Shown: positions 12,069 to 26,696 of the stretch, piece after piece | How positions within the stretch are numbered: the stretch's first letter is position 1 | Layout: each line of letters begins with the position of its first letter | Assembly (NCBI RefSeq): GCF_033439725.1 | Contig: NW_026944391.1 | Span: 310,001-374,000, forward strand | Source: Neurospora tetraspora | Lineage: Eukaryota; Ascomycota; Sordariomycetes; Sordariales; Sordariaceae | Direction of reading: 5' to 3' | Length of the DNA stretch: 64,000 nt | Notes under the pieces: model-generated | What the model saw: the letters and a program-made list of their open reading frames with translations, nothing else | Told to the model about the DNA's origin: nothing | Database searches by the model: none | Position numbers and translations under genes: made by a program

Positions 12069-15000
12069 GTTTGGGATTGAATAAAAATAAATATTAGATG
12101 TAAAGATGCGGGAGGTTTTTATCCGGTATTCGGCAATATATGGTTTTTCCGCCCGGCTTTAAACGACGAAGGACCGTATATTTAAATAGGCGATTAATTA
12201 GATTAAATAGTTAAATGTGAATAAGGTTATTATTATTATTATAATTGTATTAATATATTTAGTAAATTTAATTTTAATCTTTTATTATAATATAGATATA
12301 AAGTAGATTATTACATTCTATTAAAAGAAGGGAAGTCCCTCGGAGATTTAAAATATAATTCCTTATATAAAATAATTCTAAAAGAATTAATAGAATATAA
12401 AAAATATATTATAGATAATGTTTAAAAAGGGTTTATCGAAGTTAATTCGGTTCTTTAAGCGGCGCCTATTCTATTTATATTGAAAGCTAACGGAAAGTTA
12501 CACTTTTACGTAAATTACCAAAAGTTTAATATTTTATTAAAAAAGGATTAATACCCCTTACTATGAATTAATAAAACCTTAATTCGTATTAATTAAGTAA
12601 AAACTTTTACCAAAATCGATATCTGACAAATATTTTACTATATTTATATATACCCGGACTATAAAGATTTAATAATATTCCGTACGCAATATAGAGCTTA
12701 TAAATATAAAATAATACCCTTTAAATTTATAAGTAACCTATTATTATTTTAACGTTTTATTAATAATATTTTAATAAATTACTTTAATATTTTCTATAAT
12801 ATTTATATTAATAATATCCTAATTTACTCGGATAATATTAGAAAGTATTATAAATATACTTATAAAGTACTAAACCGGCTATAAGAAGCGGTAAATATTA
12901 AAAAGTATAAATTTAATATTATTAAAATTAAATTCTTCGGTTTTATCACTAATATTAAAGTTATTTCCCTAGACCCGGATAAGGTTAAAGCGGTAGAGGA
13001 TTAGAAGTAATTAATTATAATTAAAAAAATATAAGCCTTTTTAAACTTTTATAATTTTTACCAAAGGTTTATTAAAGATTTTAATTAAATGGCGCGTCCG
13101 TTAATAAATTTAATAAAGAAAGATTTATTATTCTAACAAATCGAATAATATTAGGAAACGTTCAAGAAGTTTAAATAGGCCTTTTTAAGCGCCCTATTAT
13201 TATTTTATTTTTGTTATTGAAAAATGAAAATCGAGACCGATATATTTAATAAAATATACGTAGAAATAATAAATTAAAAATAGGACGATAAAAACTAGTA
13301 TTTAGCTACTTTCTAATAAAAAATTATAATATTTATAGAATTAAATCATCCGATTTATAATAAAGAATTATTAGCCGTAAGAAAGGTAATTGAATAATAA
13401 AAGCCGGAATTAGAAGGGGTAAAGCCGTTTATAATTATTATCGATTATTAAGCTCTCGAATATTTCGGGAGTAAAAGAGTACTAAATAAACGATAAATAT
13501 AATAATTTAAAACCCTTTCGGAATATTAATTCTATATAATATACCGCCTTGAGAAAGAAAATATTATAGCGAATATATTATTTCGCCAATTAAAGGATTT
13601 AAAAATAATTAAGGTTAAGAAGGACGATTAGTATACCCTCTACCTTTTAAAACCGGACGAAGAAAGATTCTTAATTTTCGCTAGTAATAAAGAGGATATA
13701 GGGACGGTAGAATTATATATTACATTATTTATAAAGAAAGTTTTAGTATAGAGGATTATAAGGACCCAATTAACGCCCCTAAAAATTATTAAAATTATAA
13801 CCCAATTTTCGAGGACTATTTTAATTAATAGGATACTAACGCTAAACCAAAAGGCGGAGTTCCTATTAATTTATAAGGAAAAAGTTGAATAATTTAATAT
13901 TTTATCTATTTTAAATAATAGGTTACTATACTATAAAAGTGAATTAGCAGTTTTAAAAATTAATAAAATTCGGACATATTTTATTAAACATATATATTCG
14001 TAAATCCTTATTATATATTTAAATAATATTAAAATGAAGAAATTAGTATAGAAATAAGATTAATAGCTAGTAGTAACTTTTAACGTAGACTGATATATAG
14101 CTAACTATTAGGATCATAAAGCTTTAAAATACCTTCGAAATAAGACCCCTAAGAAATTATATCCTATCCCTATTACTAACGGGCAATTTTAACGAAATAT
14201 AATAATAGATCTTAAATTAATATTAATTAATAAAAGGGGTTATAATAATATTTTCGTAATAATAGACCGGTTTTTAAAAATATCCTATTATATTCCTTAT
14301 AAGGATATAATTATAATTAAGTAGGCCGCGGAAATATATTACTATAGTCCGTACAAGGTTTTCGGTTGCTCGGATAAGGTTATTAATAATTATAGTCTAT
14401 AATTTATATGAAACTTTATATAAGAATTAGCTAAATTATTAGGAATTACTTAGAAATTTAATAATCCTAATTACTTTTAGATACTAAAATAAGCCGAAGT
14501 TATAAATTAATACCTCGATAAACGCTTACGGCTATTTATTAATTATAATTAAAATAATCAATTTATAGCCCTATTAATATTAGATTCTATTTAGGCTACC
14601 CTACCCTATAAGATTTTAGATAGGCTATTACCTTATAAAATAATTATAAGATATTTAATATTTGTTTTATTTAATTAATAAAATTGTACCCGGTTAATTA
14701 ATCTATTAACTTATAAACGCTTTAACTATTCGAATATATAAGGTATAATAAAATAGTTAAAAGTATTAAAGGAGGTCGTATTAAAAGCGATTAATAAAGT
14801 ATAGGATTGATAGGCTATTGAAATAAATCGATATTGTTATAAACCCGATTTTAAAATAGGTAATGAAATATTTCTTATTAAACGTAATTAATCGACGGAC
14901 CGCCCTAATAATAAATTCTATTTCCTATAAACTTAGATCCCTTATTTAATTAAATTTATAAAAAGGTATTTATATAAATTAAATTTATTAACGTTATAGA

Positions 15001-15319
15001 GGGGTAAGAAAGTATTTTACGCGGACCGCCTTCGTAAAAATAATAGTAACCCCTTTCTTAATTAAATTAAATAGAATTTAGTAGGTAAAATAATTACGGA
15101 GGATAAAGAAGAAAAATAGGAAATATATAAAATAATATCTTCGAAAACTATAAATAGTAAGTTTTAATATTAAATAAAATAGAAGGGTTAAGATCCTAAC
15201 ACCGAATAGTATTTAGCCGAAGGGTTTAAGAACGCTATAGAAGCTTTAAAATTATATTTCTTCCAGGGCGCCGGCGGAATTAATTAAAGCGTAGCTATTA
15301 TTTAAATTTAAGGAGGTAT

Positions 15320-15487
15320 TTTTAGATTAGAAGGCAATAAATATATTAATATATATATTATATGGAAAAGATTAGAGAGGAAAGGGAAAAAAAATATAGA
15401 GGGCTAAAATACAAGAAGGGTATAAGGGTATAGACCTATATAATAAAGGAAGTAAGGATATAACCTACCCGATAATACGCCCCTGTA
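15320..15487 (-). repeat. 3' LTR of the 15320-21326 Copia
   Basis: Direct match to 21169-21326. Differences are mostly C/T and G/A changes, as RIP would leave. The shared core includes AAGGGTATAAGGGTAT and ATATAACCTACC. Confidence 0.75.
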
Positions 15488-18400
15488 GCCCGAAACAGCT
15501 CCTAGGGATTATTATAAATAAATAAATAAAACTATAGTATTAAAAAAGCTCAATTTCCTTAAAGTACCTTCCTAACTTCCAAGCCTAGTATTAATATAAA
15601 TTTACTATATCTATCCGCTTTTAACGGTTTTATTAATCTATTTATAATTATTTCTTCCCCTTTAATATAAATAATATTAAATTCCTATACTTTAACGTTC
15701 TTAATAATCTATTTAAATTTAATATCTACGTACCTATTCCTTCCCGGCACTTTTCAATTTAAGACCCTATCCCTAATATTCTTACTATCTATATAAAGAA
15801 TTTTCAAGGGCGGTTATTTCTAGCCCAGCTCCTTCAATATATATATAATCTATTATAAAGATTTTATAATTGGAACCAGATTAGTAAATTCTGCCTCCGT
15901 TGTATTCGTTATTACGAAAGCTTATTTTTTTAATTTCTAAAATATTAGACCGCTAACTATAAAAATTATATGCCCGCTAATATTATATTTAATAGCAGGA
16001 TTATTAATGAAGGAGGCATTTCTAAATGCCTTTAAATCTATATTTTTTAGAGAGATCTTTCCTCTTAAAATAATACTTATATTAACCGTCTTTAATAAAT
16101 ACCGAAATAGGTATTTTATAATTATTATCGAACCGATAATTAATTTAATATTCGCCTTGTATAGCTTATTAACCGTAAATATAATACTTAGTCTAATACT
16201 TATTAATAAATAATTTAAATTCCCAATCTTTTTAATATACTTCTTCTATTACTCTAAGAACCCATCTCCTATCTTATAATCGCCGACTTTTATATTTTAA
16301 AGCCACAAGGTATTAACGCTATAAAAATTATCGTATTCGAACTTCTTAATAATAGTTCTAATATATTTTATTTAATTAATAAAGACGGTTCTCTCCTCCC
16401 TACTTCTTATAATATTAAAACCCAAGAAGGTTTTTACTTCTCCTAAATATTTAAGCTTGAACTACGCTAGGAATTTATCCTTAATATTAAAAATAATAGA
16501 TTCTAAAAGTATTACAATAAAAAAGTTATCGACGTAAAGTATTAATAAAATTCCTAATTTCGTATTATTAAAAAAATAATTATCGTTATTAATTAGTTCG
16601 AAGCCTAATTCTCTTAAGATAGGATATAATATTTAAAATTAATAAAGAGGAATTCGTTTAAACCTATATAGTACTTTCCGTAGAAAGTATATTAATTTCT
16701 TCGTCCGTTTTCGTAATCCCTTTTCAAGTCCGGTTAGTTATTCGATATAGTATTTTTTATTAGGGGGAATTAAGGCGTTTCAAAATACTGTATTAAAATC
16801 AAATTAACAATACTCTAAATCTAGAATCGCTATAATAATTAAGAATATCCTTATATTCGTAATATTCGCTACCGTAATATATATTTCTTCTATATCCTAA
16901 GATCCTTACTTAAAATTGCTATAAATAACCCATTTTACTTTAGGATCCTTAATCTTTAATTCGAGATTCTCCTTCTTATTGTATACCTACTTGCCTAATA
17001 GGACGTTTATATCTTCAATATATAATACAAAATTATATATTTTTCTTTCTTCTAAAGTTTGGATTTATTTTTCTATCGCTAGTTTCTAATATTTCTCGAA
17101 GTTAATTAGCTTTTTGATTTATTGATAGTTATTAAGAATATTTAATTTAAATTAGAAATCGTATATAACTTTAATTATTATTAAATATAATAGGTCTATA
17201 TTATTTTAAATAATTCCTTTCTCTTACAATCTATAGTAAAACGTAGGTAATCTTTAAGATAGTTAGGGTACTATAATTTTACTATTTTTATTTTTCTAAA
17301 TCTTCCTATTACTATTTATTACCTTCCATTTATCCGCTATATTTTCTATGGTTGGAGTTACCTATTTTCGAAGTTTCGCTAACGCCGTTATTAATTCCGG
17401 TTAAATAATACCCGATATAAACGTTTGGACTTCCGATTCCGAAGATGCTTATTATTATTCTATTATCGGGGCCTCCAATTCCGAATAGGTTTATCATTAT
17501 TCCGGCGTCGGAGAGCCTACACCCGGAGATATTTTAGACTATTCTATTATTAGGATTATTCTAATTGAAGATAATTAAATTTAAGTCGGTAAACCCTTAC
17601 TATAACCTATACTTCTAATCTTAATTAGAAGATCCGGTAATAATTATTATTATAATTAATTTCGTAATAGGGGCATTAATTCCTCTTCCTTAAAATTATA
17701 AGGGTCGATAAAAGATAACTATATAAAAGTTTTATCGAAGGGGAAAGTTTTATTAGGGGTCTTCTTCTCTTTTATTTTCCTCTTCGTAATTACTAAATAG
17801 TTTTAATATATTATTAATCTCTTTAAATAATCGAAACGTATTATTTTTCTTATCCCCCTATTCTATTTTATTATTTTATTCTATTTTATTATTTTATTTT
17901 ACCGATTATGAAATATTTATACTTAATTCTTCTATTAATGTAGGAGAATTAGAACATATAGTTATTAGTTTTAGAATTTAATTATTCGGGCTTAGAAGAG
18001 ACCCCAACGGTCCTAAGGATAAATTTATTAGGCCTATAAAATAATTTATTAATTTTAGAGCTAGGTTCGTCGGATTTAGGGATAGTATTATTAGGATATT
18101 AAGTAGTAGAATAGAGGTTAGAGAGATAAGTGCAGGTATAATATTCAATAAGGGAGTAAATAAGGGAAATATTACAGGCTAGGTTTTTTTTTTTAATATT
18201 TAGAATTATTTCGATTATTAGTTCGTTTTTTAGAATCGTATTTAACGGAGTTAGAATTTTCTTAATTATAGAATTATCGGTTATTATAATCTCAATGTTC
18301 TTCTTACTTTATATAACTTCTTTAACCTATTTAATAGATTAATTTAAAAAGATTATAATATAATTAAATTTCTCTTCTTCTTATCTTTCTTTAAGAGACG

Positions 18401-21168
18401 TTTTGAAGAATTTTAATATATTAGCCTTAATTAATTATTTTGTAACAGCATCCTAAATTAAAATAATCTTTCTATTTAAATTGCTGTATTTTATTAGATA
18501 GTTTTGGTTTGCCTATTTAATAAATTTATTTCCCTATACCCGCTTTTTTTTCTTAATAGAATAGTAGGCTATATAATAATACGTACGTAGATATTTAATA
18601 TTAGGCTTGGGGTTTAGAATATTAATTGGTTTATTAATAATTTTATAAGGATTAATATATTCGTTATTCGATTTCGTCGGTAAGAAATTTATTATTTTAA
18701 CTATAGAATCAACTATTAAAGGCTATAATTCTATAAAGATATTATATTCTAATATTATTATCCTAAACTTTTCTATTATCGCTTTACTAATTCTTTTAGG
18801 CGCTCTATTTATTTATAGAATACGTACTAGTATTTTAATAATTCTAATATTTTTTTGTCTTCTTTAAGTAACGATAGAATTATTTTAAAATTCTTTTAGA
18901 TTAAATCTAAACTCCGTACTATTATTTAAGCTTAAAAGTTTAATTTTTAGACTAATTCAGAATTCTATATATTTTCTCTACTCTTTAATTGCTATTAGAC
19001 CGTTTTTCTTTTCCCTAATTATATTAATCTAATAAAAACTATTAATTATATATATAAAATAGACTACGTATTTATAACCTATAAGGTCCGCAAAATTATA
19101 ATTGTAAGTATCGATTCTAATAAATTCTAATAATTTCGTTGCTATTAGGTTACTAACTTTATAGACTATATTAATCGATTTACTTTTTAAGTAGGTATTA
19201 TAATTATTATAAAATAGGACGTTAGCGAATTTAATTCTAATATCTTTATAGATTTTTACTGTAATTAATCGTTATTATTATAGCCAATCCTAGGGCGTAA
19301 CGGCGATACTTCTAATTAATATCTTATAGCGGCAAAATTGATAGAATTGGAAGGTTATTAACCTATTAGTATTATATTTAGCGTCTTTAATTCTTTCCTT
19401 TCGTAAATATAATTTTATTAGTATTTATACCCTAAATTATATTATTATTTATAAGACTAATTATAGTTAGGAGATTGGTTAGTATTAACGGAGAAAATAT
19501 TATATTATAAATTATTATAAAGATAAAATCCTTAGTAGTTATTAGTAATCGTAGTTCGACCTTTCTAATATAGTATGGCTTCGAAAATTGGTTATTACCT
19601 ACTTAATAGTTAACGGACCGTAGTAATAGATAGAATTCTATAAACTATTTAACGTTATGAAAGATATTTAATATATAACCGTTATTAAACATATTTAATA
19701 TATAACCGTTATTAAATATTACTACATCTTTATATAAGGAAAAAGAAGTTACTTCGGGAATTTATTAAATTTTAACGAAATTAAATTAAATGTTATTACT
19801 ATTCTGTATCTATTTAGAAGTAAGCGGTTCTAAATTTATTAGGAGTTCTAATAAAAATCTTCTAAGAAGTCGTCGTTAAAAGATAAATTACCTAAATTAA
19901 ATATAAGGTTAGAATTAACGGTAGAGGCGGAGGTAGTACGGTTGTAAATATTAGAGTTATTATTAAAGACTATAACGGTAATACCTATAATCTTCTCCTT
20001 TTTCTTATTTATAGCCTTCTTTTTATTCCTCTAATTATTCGGGGCCTTCTTAGGGTCGTACTACTAATATTCTATAATATAAGGGGCGCGATAGTAATTA
20101 TAAAGGAAGTATTTCTAACCCTTAATAATCGTTATAATATATTTATTATATAAGATTCGATTTTTATCCTAATTATTACTTCTACTACTAATATTCTCCT
20201 ACTTTACTTCTTTAATCTTAATTTTAGTAATAATTATATTACTATAAATCTTTTCGGTATTAATTAAAGTTAATAGTAAATTTAGGAACTTTTTAATAGT
20301 AAGGGTATTTTTATTTAGATCGGCAACCTATAATTTAGCGTCGATAGGGTAAGAATATTTAATAATATTAAAGAAATTCGTCAATTCGACGTTATGATCA
20401 ATATTATAACCGATATCCTTAACGCGCTTATAAAAAATTTAATAACGTATAAGAAAAAAATTCGAAAGAAGCGAAAGAAGAATATTTAAGGGTTTGATAT
20501 TTATTAAGAATATCGCTCTTAATTTTGTTAATAACGTTCGAAATACTATTACGGATAAGGTCGAAAAAATATTTACGGTTATCGTTATCCTCGTCCTAAC
20601 TATTAATTATTAGAATAGATTGGATATTATTATTATTAATAATCGAATAAATAATACCTATAACCTTCGTACAATCTATATACTATTTAGCCAGGGCCTT
20701 CTTATTCTCCTCCTTCGTCGTAGCCTTAATTTTAAACGCGGGGATTATTGTAATAATATAGGGTTTAAGGCCTAGGGAAATTAGTTAAACCTTTAAAGTT
20801 CGGGCCTAAGTATTAAAATTGGATTTACCTTTAAAGGGAATTAACGTCGCGGTCGTATTATATTCTATAGTAGACGCGTCGTAGCTAAAATTAATAGGTA
20901 AAATAATTAAATTAATAGGCAAGGTCGTAATCTTAATAGCGGAAGTCGTAATATATAGGTATAATATTATAGAATTACCGAGAATCTTTATTCTTTATAA
21001 TAAATCGTAATTTTATCGTAGGCTAAGGTCGATAATTTCGTCGGCGGGCGGGGTTTTAATAATACGGCGTATATACAATTATAATACGACGGCAATTTAA
21101 TTAATGCTTAAATACATATAGTAACAGCGATAAGATATAATAAATCGATCGCGAGAGGGCTTATAATT

Positions 21169-21326
21169 TCTTAGACTAGAGGGTAATAAATATATTAATA
21201 TATATACTATATAGAGAGGATTAGAAAGGAAAGGGAAAAGAAATATAGAGGGCTAGAATATAGGAAGGGTATAAGGGTATAAACCTATATAATAAAGGAG
21301 GTAGGGATATAACCTACCTAATAATA
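21169..21326 (-). repeat. 5' LTR of the 15320-21326 Copia
   Basis: About 158 bp, the pair of 15320-15487. The adjoining sequence on its left (minus-strand 3' side) resembles a primer binding site. Confidence 0.75.
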
Positions 21327-21339
21327 ATATTTTAATTAC

Positions 21340-21975
21340 TAACGCTAAATTTTAATAATCTACTTTTAACGCTTAATTATGTCCTAATTATTAATACTTA
21401 ATTATATCCCAATCATTAACGCTAAGATTTAGCGGTCTACTTTTAACTCTTAAATATATCCCAATCATCAACGGTTAATTATATTACAATTATTAACGTT
21501 TAATTATATTACAATTATTAATATTAAAATTTAGCGGTCTACTTTTAAGATTTAATTATATCCCAATTATTAATACTTAATTATATCCTAATTATTAACG
21601 CTAAAATTTAACAATCTACATTTAATATTTAATTATATCCCAATCATCAATACTTAATTATATCCCAATTATCAACGCCAAAATTTAGTAATCTACTTTT
21701 AACGCTTAATTATATCCTAATCATTAACACTTAATTATATCCCAATCATCAATACTTAATTATATCCCAATTATCAACGCCAAAATTTAGTAATCTACTT
21801 TTAACGCTTAATTATATCCTAATCATCAACACTTAATTATATCCCAATTACCAACGGCAAAATTTAGCAATTTACTTTCAAGGCTTAATTATATCCTAAT
21901 TATCAACACTAAAATTTAATAGCTTACTTTTAATAATTAATTATATCTTAATTTCTAACTCTAAAGTTTTATAAT
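21340..21975. repeat. Tandem array with about 76 bp higher-order unit
   Basis: Two short modules alternate. Module a (about 27 bp) contains AAAATTTAG..(A/G)TCTACTTTT. Module b (about 25 bp) contains TTAATTATATCCCAAT(T/C)ATCA and occurs two or three times after each a. I count eight a modules over about 620 bp, so the repeat length averages about 76 bp. Copies differ mainly by C/T and G/A changes. The array lies between the Copia insertion and the Gypsy LTR at 21999. It is not a CRISPR array: there are no unique spacers of even length. Confidence 0.7.
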
Positions 21976-21998
21976 ACTTCCAATACTTCTAATCCTCC

Positions 21999-22656
21999 TA
22001 TTATAGGGCTAAGGCCCGGGCTATAACGCTTTAATTAACGATTAGAACTATTATAAAGCGCCGTGGCTATATCCGTATAGCCCTTATTAAAACTACGCAT
22101 TTGCGGTAGAGCCGCCTCTTAAATAGAACTTTCTTTCTTTATAGAACTTTAATTAAACTATATAATTAATACCTATATTAATTATACTATCCCTATTATA
22201 TTAAGTTCTATTAAAATAAACCTAATAGAATAGAATAAATAACTATTATAATAATAGGGCTTACTTACTTAAATAGCCGCAATTAGAATTCCCGTAGAAT
22301 TTTCTACCGCTATAGCCGCTATAACCGTAGAATAAGAAGAAACTATAAAGAAAAAAACCGTACGCCTCATATAAAAGAAAAAAACTTTCGCTAGAACGCT
22401 ATTTATTAGCGATATATTCGCCTAAATAATAAAGATAACGTTCAATATACAACCTACTACTTAAAATTAATAAAACCCCTTTAATATTAATATAATCGCT
22501 ATAATAATTATTACTACCCTAAACGCTATAATTAATACTATATAAAAAGCCGCTCCCTATTGCAATTTTAAACGTAAGAATATCTATTAACTAAAGTAGG
22601 ATAGAACCTCTTCTATATTGAATTTCTATATTACCCGATTATATTTTATATATAAA
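21999..22656 (+). mobile_element. Second Gypsy relic: 5' LTR and start of body
   Basis: The LTR (21999-22200, 202 bp) matches a copy of equal length at 28336-28537. DNA after it reads as a mutated gag start on the plus strand. The body breaks off at the left end of the MULE and appears to resume at 33536, so the MULE inserted into this Gypsy. That link is inferred from position and orientation. Confidence 0.55.
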
Positions 22657-22868
22657 GGTACTATTAGGAGGGTACTATCCTTTCTCTCAAAGGGCACTAG
22701 TCTACTAAAAGTTAGGGTTTAACGTGGTTAGATTTTTAGCCTTGTAATTCCGTAATACCGCCTATAGTATTAATAGTTATATAAAATAGGTCGTGTCCGC
22801 CAGCCGCCCAGCCTAGCCGCCCAGCCCAGCCGCCTAGACCCAGCCGCCTAGATTTAATTGTACGTACT
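22657..22868. repeat. MULE left terminal inverted repeat
   Basis: Reverse complement of 33318-33535 with small gaps. It contains four copies of a GC-rich unit (AGCCGCC-CAGCCT type, about 13 bp) at 22799-22852 and the shared word ATAAAATAGGTCGT. Confidence 0.7.
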
Positions 22869-23373
22869 AGATATATCAACTTAGCGATTTTAAAATTTTA
22901 CCCTTTAGAGACTACTTCTATCGCCAAACTTTAATAAAATTAATCGTTAATAAAATCAATTGAATCGCTAGCGTATAATTAATATTATAAGTAAACTATC
23001 TATGGTAATCGAAATCTCTTCTAATAAATTAAGTAATAATAATAGCGATAATGAAGATTTCCCTAACCTTTAATATCTCCCTCCTAGGCCTATATATATT
23101 CGCCCACCTTCTTCCCAACCCTCTAACGAGCCTCCTTAACCTTCTAAGCTCCCCTCTCGCCCTTAATTTAGTAATAATAATAAATACTATAGAAATTAAG
23201 AGGAAGAGTAGAACTATAACTTTGTAAATCCCTTACGTAGTATTATAAGGGGTTATACAATTATTTAAAAATATTGAAATAAAATTAATAAATTTAATAA
23301 TAAATATAGCTAGATAATTATTTATTATAATAGGAGGAATAAAGTCGATAACGAATATATTCGATATGAATTA

Positions 23374-23630
23374 TACTAAATATTATAGCTACTTATAATA
23401 TTGAGCCTTATAACCTCGCGGACCCTTATAACCTTATAGAGTCTCACAATCTTATATATTAAGCTATACGTATTAAGCCTTATTGTAAATATTAATATAT
23501 AGGTAAATAAGGATATTATAAGGGTAAATAAAGTAAACGGGTATAAAAGGAAGCGGTAGTTAAATTTAGTCTAATTTATTCTTATTAAATAATATAGCTT
23601 TTCTCCTACTTTCTTATATATATTTTAATA
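23374..23630 (+). repeat. 5' LTR of the nested Copia
   Basis: 257 bp, direct match to 30475-30728 and reverse match to 3492-3720. The adjoining AATTA is duplicated after the 3' LTR. Confidence 0.85.
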
Positions 23631-26600
23631 AGTTATAAGCCCAACTCCCGCTGAGCGGTAATTATACCGATATTATAGATTAGAAGCTATTAAATTATAT
23701 TCGGTTTAGCCTATTAGTAAATACCTTCTTCCAAATAAATAATAATATAATTCTAGCCCTATATTCTGTTATCCGGTTAGAATAAATATATTTATCCCAT
23801 TTCCCTTATATTTAAAATAACGAAGACAATGTAAAAGGAACGGGAAAATATATCAAAAATCGGGTATTCATCCCTTTATTTTAAAAGGTTAGACCGTTAA
23901 TTTCGTTTTTATTTAATATTAGATATAAATACAAATAACAGCTCAGAAGCGGGTAAAAGTAATAGCCGACGTAATTATTAACGTAGACGTTCTTGATCCG
24001 GGCGCCCTATTTAATTTGTAACCGCTATATATACTATAAAATAAAATAAAGTTCTATAGTTAATTAAGACTATTAAACGTTTATTAAAATATAGGAATCC
24101 GTAGAACTTAATAGATGCCGAAAGCGATAGTACGTTCGAAATATTAAGGATACGCTTTCTAATATTAAAGGAATTTAAAGCCGGGATAGCTAATAAAATC
24201 GAACTTCTAAACGATAGGGATATCTTCGGTACCGAAGTTAGATCCCTAAATATTATTAAATGCCTAAATTTATAAATATAAATAGAATTTCTATTCTAAT
24301 TTGGATTTTCTTATTTCTATATAAATAATATCCTTACCTATTTAATATATTAATTTACCAACCTTATTAATATCGATACTATAGTTCTATATATTAAAAA
24401 TAATAATAAGGACGATTGTAAGGAAATTATCGAGGCCTATACTTCCTAATTCGAAGGAACTTCAATTTTAAATAGATTTGGTAGAGACGACGAATCTATT
24501 ATAGAAAGCGGCCCGGTTACAACTATAATTCGGGTAACTCCGCTTATTATCCTAATTATTATAGGACCTTCCGTTATTTTTAATTCGATTTTTTTTACCG
24601 GTATTAATATTAATATTAATCCGAAATTAAATAGAAAGAATAGTTATGAAACTTAGAATCGTTTCTAATTATTTATAATCGACGTTATAAGTAATTATAT
24701 TATTATAGAGATCCATCCTACCGAAGATAAAGTCCCCCTAGACTTTTTAAAGGTTTAAAAAGATAAATAATATTAATATATCAAAATCTTCTTTATAATT
24801 CTTAGTAAATTAATTAAACGATTATTAAAGGGGGAAATAATTATAATTAACTTCTTTAATAAAGGTAAATAAGAATATTTAAACGAGGGTATTAGCGCTT
24901 TATAACGAATTTAATAAAAGTAGGACAATTTAAAGTTTAATAATTTCAATAATATTCGAGCCCTTAGTTAAAAGATTTCCTCCTTATAAGAGGAATATAT
25001 TATTATTAGCCCGGAATATCGATTTTTAGAGAGAGTTAACTAATTTTAAAATTATTATAAAGGTTTAACTAAGAATAATATAGCGTTTAGAAGATTAATT
25101 TCTAAGCTACTTATAATAAAAAGCTCCTTACTTTTTAAAATATATTATATTTAACCGAAGGCGAATTTATATATATTAACGCCGAGGGTAATTATAATAC
25201 GGTAGCGATATTAGCGAAGAAGCAGAATATAACGTTAACCCCGCGTATTAATAACCTTCGTAATAAATTTTATTTTTATTATAATAAGAAGTATTATAAT
25301 AAGGAAGGATATTGGGAGTTTTACCTAAAATTGAAAAAGGAATATAATACCTATAAATAAAGAAGAAAGGATAGAAATCCATTTTCGATATTAATTCTAA
25401 TTATAATAACTTTAATTTAGTAAAATTTTATTATAATTATTTCGGTCCTATTTCTACCTATTTATAATTAGATTAAAAACGATCGCTATATTTACTTTTA
25501 ATAATATATTTTACAACGGGATAATTTATTTATTCTAAATATCTTATTTCCTTTATTCGGATTACGGCTAATATATAACGACCGTCCGGAATAATTTTAT
25601 TATTTCCGAAGCATATAGTAGATTTATTACTAATATTAGTAGTATAAAGGTTCTAGTATTGGGTATTAGCGAGGTAGAAAAGAATATATTTTTAATAGTA
25701 TAGCTACTATAATTCGATTTCAAAATATTATCTTTACCTTAAAACTTAATATTAATTTAATTTCTATAATCCAATTTTTCGACTATAATTTGAAAATAAT
25801 ATTATTTAAAAGTTATTAATATATTAAAAAGGGCGGTATAAGTATTAAAACTATTCGCTTTAATAGTTTATTTATTTTATAAATTACCGATATAATTTAG
25901 TAAATATTAGTTTTTTATTCGGTTAGCCCGAAGATAAAATTATAGTACGAATATATAGGATATTTTAGTAAAGAAAATTTAATTAAGATATACAATATAG
26001 TCGAAAAAATGAAAGATGCCTAATAATATTATATATTTAAATTATACGTTAGAAGCTAAATAAAAGAAACTCTATATCGTATTAAACTTTAATAGGCCGA
26101 ATACGTATTAAATATAATCTACGCTAATATTTATAGGCCCTTCGAAATTACTAGGCACTAAAGTAAATACTATTAAATTATACTAATAAATAGGTATAAT
26201 AGATTTAACGGTTAATTAGTTATTAGAGAACGAATAAAAATATAGTAATTTATTCAATAATTTATATAAATATTAGAAGTAAGGGAACCCTAAACAAGAA
26301 AGTACTATATTATTTACCTTAACGGCGCTTAAGAATTTAATAATTACGAATTTAATAAGTGGGTTATTAAGCGAGGAATTTAGATTAAGCGGTTAATAAT
26401 AGAATAATATTAATTAAATAGTATAGTAGAAAGCTTGAACCTCTATTTAAAAGAGAAATTTCTACTTATTATAATTCCAGGGAATATTCCAAAAAGATTT
26501 TAGAGATCCTTAAAACGGTTAACTATTTTAAAAATCGAAGCTCCTATTTAATATTTAATAAAACGCCTTTTAAATTAATCTATAAGTAAAGACTAGATAT

Positions 26601-26696
26601 TAATAATATTAAGGGTATTAGAATAACTGCTTAGTATTTAATTTTTTAAATATAATAGTGATAGTAGTCTTATTCCCTATGCTAGTAATTATATAC

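Larger units (their letters stand above)
6900..15319 (+). mobile_element. Ty3/Gypsy relic, gag to integrase
   Basis: A plus-strand Gypsy fossil with parts in the usual order: gag (about 7000-9950), zinc knuckle (about 9960-10010), protease (about 10380-10520), reverse transcriptase (about 12280-12850), RNase H (about 13190-13560), integrase (about 13900-14950) and a C-terminal tail that ends in a purine tract near 15310. The left limit and 5' LTR are not defined. The 3' end is interrupted by the Copia copy at 15320. A 0.5 kb non-coding unit (11561-12068) sits between protease and reverse transcriptase. The copy is broken in very many places by RIP. Confidence 0.75.
15320..21326 (-). mobile_element. 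Copia copy with both LTRs, inserted at the Gypsy 3' end
   Basis: A Ty1/Copia fossil of 6.0 kb on the minus strand. Its LTRs are at 15320-15487 and 21169-21326. A purine tract beside the left LTR and a primer-binding-like stretch beside the right one set the orientation. On the minus strand gag occupies about 21100-19800, integrase about 19500-18300, reverse transcriptase about 17040-16280, and RNase H ends near 15560. The flanks (G/A)TATT suggest a 5 bp target duplication. The element is complete in layout but broken in very many places. Confidence 0.75.

Noticed and set aside
21340-21975. CRISPR-like alternation of modules.
   Set aside because: Both modules are repeated and no unique spacers exist. 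The host is a eukaryote, so this is a satellite-type array.
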